A stretch of 20,253 bases of DNA, from positions 1 through 20,253 of the forward strand of contig DATAEK010000334.1 in the NCBI GenBank assembly GCA_036258055.1. Reading direction: 5' to 3'. The translations under genes and the position numbers were made by a program. Each line of letters opens with the position of its first letter. Positions within the stretch are counted from its first letter, which is position 1. Shown piece after piece: positions 15,429 through 20,253 of the stretch. The notes under the pieces were generated by a model. That model was not told the DNA's origin. It saw only the letters and a program-made list of their open reading frames with translations, and did not search any database. Origin of the DNA: DATAEK01 sp036258055. Lineage in GTDB: Bacteria; Acidobacteriota; Vicinamibacteria; Vicinamibacterales; 2-12-FULL-66-21.

Positions 15429-15522
15429 GCACCTTGGGCACCCTAGCACCTTGGCACCCTGGCACCCCAAGCACCTTAGGCACCCTCGCACCCTAGGCAC
15501 CCAGGCACCTTTGGCACCGACA
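15429..15522 (-). repeat. right degenerate tandem array, core GGTGC on the minus strand (11 copies)
   Basis: Eleven GCACC cores on the plus strand (GGTGC on the minus strand) at 7-10-bp spacing. The outermost 52 bp (15471-15522) are the inverted copy of 14786-14837 with one mismatch. Inner units differ from those of the left array. The array begins 2 bp beyond the rho stop codon, so it forms the immediate 3' flank of rho mRNA. Confidence 0.9.
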
Positions 15523-15523
15523 C

Positions 15524-16843
15524 CTATCTCCCATTCGACATCGATCCCAGGAAGTCCGCATTGCTCTTCGTCTTCCCCATCTTCGAGAGCAGGAGCTCCA
15601 TCGCCTCGACGGGGGACAGCGGCGTGAGGACTTTGCGCAGCACCCAGACGCGGCTGAGATCCTCTTTTGGCAGCAGCATCTCTTCCTTGCGCGTGCCGCT
15701 CTTCTGGATGTCAATCGACGGAAACACGCGGCGGTCGGTGAGCTTGCGATCGAGGTGGATCTCGAGGTTGCCGGTGCCCTTGAACTCCTCGAAGATCACT
15801 TCGTCCATGCGCGAGCCGGTGTCGATGAGCGCGGTGGCGATGATCGTCAGGGATCCGCCTTCTTCGATGTTGCGCGCGGCGCCGAAGAAGCGCTTCGGGC
15901 GCTGCAAGGCGTTACTGTCCACGCCGCCCGAGAGGACCTTGCCCGACGGCGGCACGATCGTGTTGTAGGCGCGGGCAAGACGCGTGATCGAGTCGAGCAG
16001 GATGACCACATCCTTTTTGTGCTCGACCAGGCGCTTCGCTTTTTCAATCACCATCTCGGCGACCTGCACGTGGCGCGTCGCCGGCTCGTCGAAGGTCGAT
16101 GACACCACCTCGCCCTTCACCGAACGTTGCATGTCGGTGACCTCTTCGGGCCGCTCGTCGATGAGCAGCACGATCAGGTACACCTCGGGATGGTTCGTGG
16201 TGATGCTGTTCGCGAGGTTCTGAAGCAGCATCGTCTTGCCGGTCCGCGGCGGGGCGACGATGAGGCCGCGCTGACCCTTGCCGATGGGGACCATCAGGTC
16301 CATGACCCGCGCGGACAGGTTGTCGGAGGTCGTCTCGAGCGCGATCCGCTTCTGCGGATAGAGCGGCGTCAGATTCTCGAAAAAGATCTTCTCGCGCGCG
16401 CGTTCCGGCGGCTCGAAGTTGACCGCCTCGACTTTGATCAGCGCGAAGTAGCGTTCGCCCTCCTTCGGCTGCCGCACCTGGCCGGATACCGTGTCGCCGG
16501 TGTGCAGATCGAACTTGCGGATCTGCGACGGCGAGACGTAGATGTCGTCAGGGCCAGGGAGGTAGTTGTAGTCGGGGGCGCGGAGAAAGCCAAAGCCGTC
16601 GGGAAGCGTTTCCAGCACGCCTTCAGAGAACAGCATGCCGCTCTTCTCGGCGCGCGATCGCAGGATCTGAAAGATCAGCTCCTGCTTGCGCATGCCCGTT
16701 GCTCCGGGCACGTCGAGTTGCTTGGCAATCTTGGTGAGCTCGGTCACGCCCATGTCTTTGAGCGTGGTGAACTCGAGGGCCGGCGCTTCGGGCGCCGGAG
16801 CCGTGGCTACCGTTTTCGAGCCAGGGTCGCGATCATCTGCCAC
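15524..16843 (-). CDS. rho: Transcription termination factor Rho
   Basis: A 439-residue hexameric RNA-dependent ATPase that ends transcription of untranslated RNA. Order of parts: a short acidic/Ala-Pro lead (1-25), the helical N-terminal domain (MGVTELTKIAKQLDV to MRKQELIFQIL, 31-61), the cold-shock-type primary RNA site (PDGFGFLRAPDYNYLPGPDDIYVS, 81-104), Walker A APPRTGKT 197-204 with Lys203, Walker B ILLD 281-284, the secondary-site loop SGKVLSGGVDSNALQRPKRFF, and the C-terminal end. Length is close to E. coli Rho (419), with no large insertion. The start is GTG 16843, which overlaps the end of engB by 37 bp, so the genes are probably cotranscribed; a later Met31 is a weaker alternative. 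The TAG stop is followed 2 bp later by the inverted-repeat cassette. Confidence 0.96.
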   Translation of the reverse strand: MADDRDPGSKTVATAPAPEAPALEFTTLKDMGVTELTKIAKQLDVPGATGMRKQELIFQILRSRAEKSGMLFSEGVLETLPDGFGFLRAPDYNYLPGPDDIYVSPSQIRKFDLHTGDTVSGQVRQPKEGERYFALIKVEAVNFEPPERAREKIFFENLTPLYPQKRIALETTSDNLSARVMDLMVPIGKGQRGLIVAPPRTGKTMLLQNLANSITTNHPEVYLIVLLIDERPEEVTDMQRSVKGEVVSSTFDEPATRHVQVAEMVIEKAKRLVEHKKDVVILLDSITRLARAYNTIVPPSGKVLSGGVDSNALQRPKRFFGAARNIEEGGSLTIIATALIDTGSRMDEVIFEEFKGTGNLEIHLDRKLTDRRVFPSIDIQKSGTRKEEMLLPKEDLSRVWVLRKVLTPLSPVEAMELLLSKMGKTKSNADFLGSMSNGR

Positions 16844-17604
16844 AGGTCATCCAATCCTTCGCCGCTCAGCGCCGAGACTGGCGTGGCGGCCGTTCCGTAT
16901 GTAGTCTCCAGGGTCTTCAGGTTGCGCGCGCGCTCCGCGCGCGTGAGTTTGTCGATCTTCGTTGCGACGATTCGGGTCTCCACGCCGAGGCTCGACAGCC
17001 AGCCCGCGGCCTCGACATCCGACTCGAGCTCCGGGTGCCGCGAGTCGACGAGGAGAAAGACCATCGTTGGCGTCCCAGGGCCACGCTTTCTCTGCTCGCG
17101 CTGGGTCCCCACCCCCGGCGCGCGCCCCGTCGCGCTCTCGCGTTCCGCGGCGGCCGAAGGCTGTCGCTCGCTCCCGCTCGGGGGCGCCGCCGCGTGGCGA
17201 TTCCCTCCGGTGGGCCATCGCAAGTCGGCTGCCGCGTTAGGGACCCCGGCGTGTCGCTCGGGCCGCGGGCGCTCCCGCGTGAAGTATCGTTCGGCCACGC
17301 CTGCCAGCTCCGATGCCGCGGACGCTCCGCCTCGCGCGTACCCGAATCCAGGCAGATCGACGAGATACACGCTCCAGCGGCCGGGGCCGCCAGGGCCGGC
17401 CTCGAGCGCCACGCGATAGACGTTCGCCAGGCGCGTCTTGCCGGGTGCGGCGCTCGTCCGCGCGATCTTCGTCCGGGCCAGCGCGTTGATCAGGCTCGAC
17501 TTGCCGACGTTCGAGCGGCCGACGAACGCGATCTGCGGCAGGCCGTCGCGCGGGACCTCTCCGGCCACCGCGCTGGTGACGAATTCGGCGCTGAGAAGCT
17601 TCAA
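16807..17604 (-). CDS. engB: Ribosome biogenesis GTP-binding protein EngB/YsxC with insertion
   Basis: A 265-residue TrmE-Era-EngA-EngB-Septin family GTPase needed for 50S subunit assembly. Motifs numbered from TTG 17604: G1 GRSNVGKS 29-36, G2 Thr in TSAAPGKT, G3 DLPGFGYA 83-90, G4 TKID 215-218, G5 SAL 244-246. EngB is normally about 200 residues; the excess is a single block of about 64 residues (115-178) rich in Arg, Gly, Ala and Pro between G3 and G4. The start is set at TTG 17604 because LKLLSAEFVTSAV aligns with the usual EngB N-terminus; GTG 17682 would add 26 Arg/Pro-rich residues encoded by a palindromic repeat. No clear ribosome site is seen for either. It lies between lon and rho; lon-engB (lonA-ysxC) adjacency is also known in Bacillus. 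Confidence 0.88.
   Translation of the reverse strand: MKLLSAEFVTSAVAGEVPRDGLPQIAFVGRSNVGKSSLINALARTKIARTSAAPGKTRLANVYRVALEAGPGGPGRWSVYLVDLPGFGYARGGASAASELAGVAERYFTRERPRPERHAGVPNAAADLRWPTGGNRHAAAPPSGSERQPSAAAERESATGRAPGVGTQREQRKRGPGTPTMVFLLVDSRHPELESDVEAAGWLSSLGVETRIVATKIDKLTRAERARNLKTLETTYGTAATPVSALSGEGLDDLWQMIATLARKR
17071..17262 (-). other. in-frame 192-bp insertion within engB
   Basis: This block, about 64 codons, has no counterpart in normal EngB. Removing it joins YFTRERPR to PTMVFLLVDSRHPELESD, which reads as uninterrupted EngB. The encoded stretch (PERHAG to GPGT) is low complexity. Its DNA contains a 9-bp inverted repeat CGCGGCGGC / GCCGCCGCG enclosing the central part. It falls in the surface loop after switch II, a tolerant site. 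The boundaries are estimated from the protein and may be off by several codons. Confidence 0.65.
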
Positions 17605-17627
17605 ACGATTCGCACCGGCACGTGGAA

Positions 17628-17703
17628 CGCCCGACCTTCGGGTCGGGCGGGGCCGAACGCGCTGGTTCCTGGCTAGAGGCACGCCCGACCGGAAAGGTCG
17701 GGC
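17628..17703. repeat. pair of REP-like GCCCGACC hairpins between lon and engB
   Basis: Hairpin 1: CGCCCGACC (17628-17636), loop TTCG, GGTCGGGCG (17641-17649), a perfect 9-bp stem with a stable tetraloop. Hairpin 2: GCCCGACC (17683-17690), loop GGAAA, GGTCGGGC (17696-17703), an 8-bp stem. The same arm sequence in two hairpins 34 bp apart indicates a repeated extragenic palindrome rather than chance. No U-run follows, so they are not classical terminators, though they may affect lon-engB message stability. The remaining lon-engB spacer shows nothing else recognisable. Confidence 0.75.
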
Positions 17704-17762
17704 CTACATCGCGGTGTGGTGGTAGCCAGCAACAAGCGAATCCGTGGCGTGCCCCGAGCGCA

Positions 17763-20156
17763 TCAATGCGTAATGGTGTCGTCCGAGATGGCGGGCTGTT
17801 CTTCCGCGTCCGCGGTCGTTGCCGCGGCGGCGAACGACGGCAGCGGTTCTGCCAGCGCGATCTTCAGCACTTCGTCCATCGTCTCGACCATGTAGATGTC
17901 GAGCGCGTCGAGGACGTTCTTGGGAATGTCCGCCAGGTCCTTCTCGTTGTCCTTCGGCACGATGATGCTCTTCAACCCGGCGCGGTGCGCGGCGAGCACC
18001 TTTTCCTTCACGCCGCCGATCGGCAGGACCTTGCCGCGCAGCGTGATCTCGCCGGTCATCGCGACATCCTTGCGGGTGGGGACGCGGGCGATCGCTGAGA
18101 CGAGCGCCGTGGCCAGCGTGATCCCGGCTGACGGCCCGTCCTTCGGGATCGCTCCCTCGGGCACGTGCACGTGGACGTCCGTCTTTCGGCTGAAGTCCTT
18201 CGGGATGCCGAACTCGTCCGACTTCGAGCGGACGTAGCTCATGGCCGCCTGCGCGGACTCCTGCATCACGTCCCCCAGCTTGCCGGTGAGCGTGAGGTGT
18301 CCCTTGCCGGGCATGAGGGTCGCTTCGGTGACGAGGATCTCACCGCCGACCTCGGTCCACGCCAGCCCCGTCGCCACCCCGACTTCGTTCGACTCTTCGG
18401 CCAGCGTCGGCCGGAACCGCGGGACGCCGAGGTATTCGGTGACCTTCGCGGAGGTGATTTCCTCGCTGAACGTCTTGCCCTCGACGACGACCTTGCGCGC
18501 GATCTTGCGACAGATCGACGAGATCTCGCGCTCGAGGTTGCGGACGCCCGCTTCGCGGGTGTAGCGCTGGATGATCGCCTGGAACGCTTCGTCGAGCAGC
18601 GTGATATTGGTCGTCGTGAGGCCCGCGCCCTCGATGGCTTTCGGCGCGAGGAACTTGCGCGCGATCTCGATCTTCTCCTGCTCGGTGTAGCCGGCGAGCT
18701 GCAGCACTTCCATGCGATCGCGCAGCGCCTGCGGAATCGTGTGGAGCACGTTCGCCGTGCAGATGAACATCACATGAGAGAGGTCGTACTCGACGTCGAG
18801 GTAGTGATCGAGGAACGAGTTGTTCTGCTCCGGGTCGAGAACTTCGAGCAGCGCCGCTGACGGGTCGCCGCGGAAGTCCATGGACATCTTGTCCACTTCG
18901 TCGAGCAGGAAGACCGGGTTCTGCGTGCCGGCCTTCTTCATCATCTGGATGATCTGGCCGGGGAACGCCCCGATGTAGGTGCGGCGATGGCCGCGAATCT
19001 CCGCCTCGTCGCGCACGCCGCCGAGCGACAGGCGGACGAACTTGCGGTTCATCGCGCGCGCGATTGACTTCGCGAGCGAGGTCTTGCCGACTCCGGGAGG
19101 CCCGGAGAAGGTGAGGATCGTCGCCTTCGGCTTCTTGATGAGCGCGCGAACGGCCAGGAACTCGAGGATCCGGTCCTTGATCTTCTCGAGGCCGTAGTGG
19201 TCCTCGTTCAGAATCTGCTCGGCGCGCCTGAGATCCCGGCTTTCCTTGGTCTTCTTGAACCAGGGAACCGCAATCAGCCAGTCGAGGTAGTTCCGCGAAA
19301 CGGTCGCCTCGGCCGACATCGGGGGCATCGCCTCCAGGCGCTTCAGCTCCTGGATGGCCTTCTCCTCGACCTCGTCGGGCATCTTCGACTGTTCGATCTT
19401 CTTTCGCAGTTCTTCGACCTCGTTCCCCTTGTCGTCCTTCCGCCCCAGCTCCTTCTGGATCGCCTTCATCTTCTCGTTGAGGTAGTACTCCTTCTGCGCC
19501 TTCTCCATCTGCTTCTTCACGCGAGACTGGATACGGCGGTCGACCTGGAGCTTGTCCACCTCGGCTTCGAGGACGCCGGCGATACGGTTGAGCCGTTCGA
19601 GCGGGGAGATGATTTCGAGCAGGTTCTGCTTTTCATCGACGCCGACGAGCAGGTGCGCGGCGATCGTGTCGGCCAGCTTGCCGGGATCGTCGACGCGGAC
19701 GGCGGCGATCATCGCGTCGTAATGCAGGTTGTTCGAGAGCTTCACGTACTGCTCGAAGAGCGACACCACGCGGCTCATCGTGCTTTCCGCGTCCCCGCCG
19801 GTCTCCTTGTGCTTCGGGATGATCTTCACGACAACCCGGTAGAAACCCTTGTCTTCCTTCCATTCGACCGCACGGGCGCGCTCGATGCCCTCGACCAGTA
19901 CCTTGATGTTGCCGTCCGGCAGCTTCAGGCTCTGAACGATGTTCGCGACGCAGCCCATCGTGTAGATGTCGGAGGGCTGCGGATCGTCCACCGACGCGTC
20001 GTGCTGCGCCGCGAGGAAGATGCGCTTGTCCTTCAGCAGTGCGTGCTCCAGCGCCCGGGTGGACGAGGGACGCCCGATGACGAACGGCATCATCATGTGC
20101 GGAAAGACGACGACGTCGCGAAGGGGGACGATCGGAAGGGTTTCGTAGAGTTCCAT
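17763..20156 (-). CDS. lon: Endopeptidase La (Lon protease)
   Basis: A 797-residue ATP-dependent cytoplasmic protease that degrades misfolded and regulatory proteins. Order: N-terminal substrate-binding LAN domain (LPIVPLRDVVVFPHMMMPFVIGR, 7-29, through about 200), a coiled-coil region (about 200-280) with YYLNEKMKAIQKELG, AAA+ ATPase with Walker A GPPGVGKT 352-359 and Walker B FLLDEVDK 416-423, then the proteolytic domain with catalytic Ser676 in KDGPSAG and Lys719 in GGVKEKV, spaced 43 residues as in E. coli Lon. The C-terminal tail after 765 is Ala/Glu-rich and not conserved. Length is normal for bacterial LonA. ATG 20156 gives the standard N-terminus, but no Shine-Dalgarno site precedes it; a 9-bp inverted array begins 11 bp upstream. 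engB and rho follow on the same strand. Confidence 0.97.
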   Translation of the reverse strand: MELYETLPIVPLRDVVVFPHMMMPFVIGRPSSTRALEHALLKDKRIFLAAQHDASVDDPQPSDIYTMGCVANIVQSLKLPDGNIKVLVEGIERARAVEWKEDKGFYRVVVKIIPKHKETGGDAESTMSRVVSLFEQYVKLSNNLHYDAMIAAVRVDDPGKLADTIAAHLLVGVDEKQNLLEIISPLERLNRIAGVLEAEVDKLQVDRRIQSRVKKQMEKAQKEYYLNEKMKAIQKELGRKDDKGNEVEELRKKIEQSKMPDEVEEKAIQELKRLEAMPPMSAEATVSRNYLDWLIAVPWFKKTKESRDLRRAEQILNEDHYGLEKIKDRILEFLAVRALIKKPKATILTFSGPPGVGKTSLAKSIARAMNRKFVRLSLGGVRDEAEIRGHRRTYIGAFPGQIIQMMKKAGTQNPVFLLDEVDKMSMDFRGDPSAALLEVLDPEQNNSFLDHYLDVEYDLSHVMFICTANVLHTIPQALRDRMEVLQLAGYTEQEKIEIARKFLAPKAIEGAGLTTTNITLLDEAFQAIIQRYTREAGVRNLEREISSICRKIARKVVVEGKTFSEEITSAKVTEYLGVPRFRPTLAEESNEVGVATGLAWTEVGGEILVTEATLMPGKGHLTLTGKLGDVMQESAQAAMSYVRSKSDEFGIPKDFSRKTDVHVHVPEGAIPKDGPSAGITLATALVSAIARVPTRKDVAMTGEITLRGKVLPIGGVKEKVLAAHRAGLKSIIVPKDNEKDLADIPKNVLDALDIYMVETMDEVLKIALAEPLPSFAAAATTADAEEQPAISDDTITH

Positions 20157-20167
20157 GAAGTTAGACT

Positions 20168-20253
20168 GCCAAGATCGCCGGGATTGCCAGAATCGCCGGA
20201 ATTGTCAGGATGGATCGCGGCAATTCCGGCCGTCCTGGCAATTGTGGCAACGC
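20168..20253. repeat. inverted 9-bp repeat array upstream of lon, running off the window
   Basis: Nine-base units with consensus GCCRRRATY run from 20168 (GCCAAGATC, GCCGGGATT, GCCAGAATC, GCCGGAATT, GTCAGGATG), then switch orientation from 20213 (GATCGCGGC, AATTCCGGC, CGTCCTGGC, AATTGTGGC). The inner arms GCCGGAATTG (20195-20204) and CAATTCCGGC (20221-20230) are perfect inverted copies, and pairing can extend outward imperfectly. The array occupies the lon leader or promoter region; its far end is not visible. Confidence 0.75.

Larger units (their letters stand above)
14786..15522 (-). mobile_element. Candidate four-helix-bundle cassette bounded by 52-bp inverted repeats
   Basis: A 737-bp unit: 52-bp left end (14786-14837), further array units, a four-helix-bundle gene, about 140 bp without a gene, a second array, and the 52-bp right end (15471-15522). 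The two ends are inverted copies with a single mismatch (T at 14821 against G on the opposite end). There is no transposase inside, so any movement would rely on a function in trans. I found no clear target duplication next to the ends. The right end is 2 bp from the rho stop codon. It could instead be an old, immobile structure kept for an RNA role. Confidence 0.6.

Noticed and set aside
14786..15522. CRISPR array
   Set aside because: Units are 7-10 bp with no spacers, in inverted pairs, and no cas genes are present.
14786..15522. 23S rRNA gene interrupted by an intervening sequence
   Set aside because: The flanks are rho and an S9 peptidase; I recognise no rRNA sequence on either side.
14773..15530. 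Target-site duplication next to the cassette ends
   Set aside because: The bases outside 14786 and 15522 show no direct repeat of convincing length; an empty site in a relative is needed.
17605..17682. GTG 17682 as the engB start
   Set aside because: The added 26 residues are encoded by the REP-like hairpin and precede the normal EngB N-terminus.
17628..17703. Rho-independent terminator after lon
   Set aside because: The hairpins lack a following T-run on either strand and share a repeated arm, fitting a REP-like repeat better.

Overview
The window is about 20 kb of GC-rich bacterial chromosome with tightly packed genes, frequent GTG starts and 4-bp stop/start overlaps. The best clue to origin is a PadR regulator translationally coupled to a very large duplicated FtsX/MacB-type permease with no ATPase beside it. 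This is the ADOP (acidobacterial duplicated orphan permease) arrangement typical of Acidobacteriota. The several secreted amidohydrolases and the S9 peptidase fit a Vicinamibacteria-like member of that phylum. The phylum call is an inference from gene content; no rRNA gene is present.

Layout. Plus strand, 43-5255: a sodium:alanine-type (AGCS) symporter, then a two-gene operon that I read as mrfA-mrfB (helicase with C-terminal four-Cys motif plus DnaQ-like exonuclease), the mitomycin-type DNA repair pair known from Bacillus. Minus strand, 5262-6603: ribosomal protein bL31 (rpmE) and an aldo/keto reductase. Plus strand, 6718-9698: padR and the ADOP permease. Minus strand, 9702-14701: a run transcribed as S9 peptidase, then an amidohydrolase pseudogene, then a carboxypeptidase-regulatory-like/cupin protein, then an intact amidohydrolase. 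Most of these are joined by ATGA overlaps. Minus strand, 14786-20156: lon, engB and rho (a housekeeping run), ending in a small four-helix-bundle gene.

The most unusual structure is at 14786-15522. A four-helix-bundle gene of the 23S rRNA intervening-sequence-protein type sits between two inverted arrays of 7-9-bp repeats with core GGTGC. The outer 52 bp of each array are inverted copies of each other with one mismatch. The cassette stops 2 bp from the rho stop codon. It looks like a small mobile or domesticated element whose transcript could fold into a long stem, and I see no 23S rRNA around it. Related short-period arrays with different cores lie in the reductase/padR divergent region (6647-6688) and upstream of lon (20168 to the window end), so these 8-9-bp arrays may form a genome-wide class.

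Other points of note: engB carries an in-frame insertion of about 64 codons between its G3 and G4 motifs; two GCCCGACC hairpins lie between lon and engB; one amidohydrolase has lost its catalytic middle; and three or four genes have a -10 element placed so close to the start codon that their mRNAs are probably leaderless.
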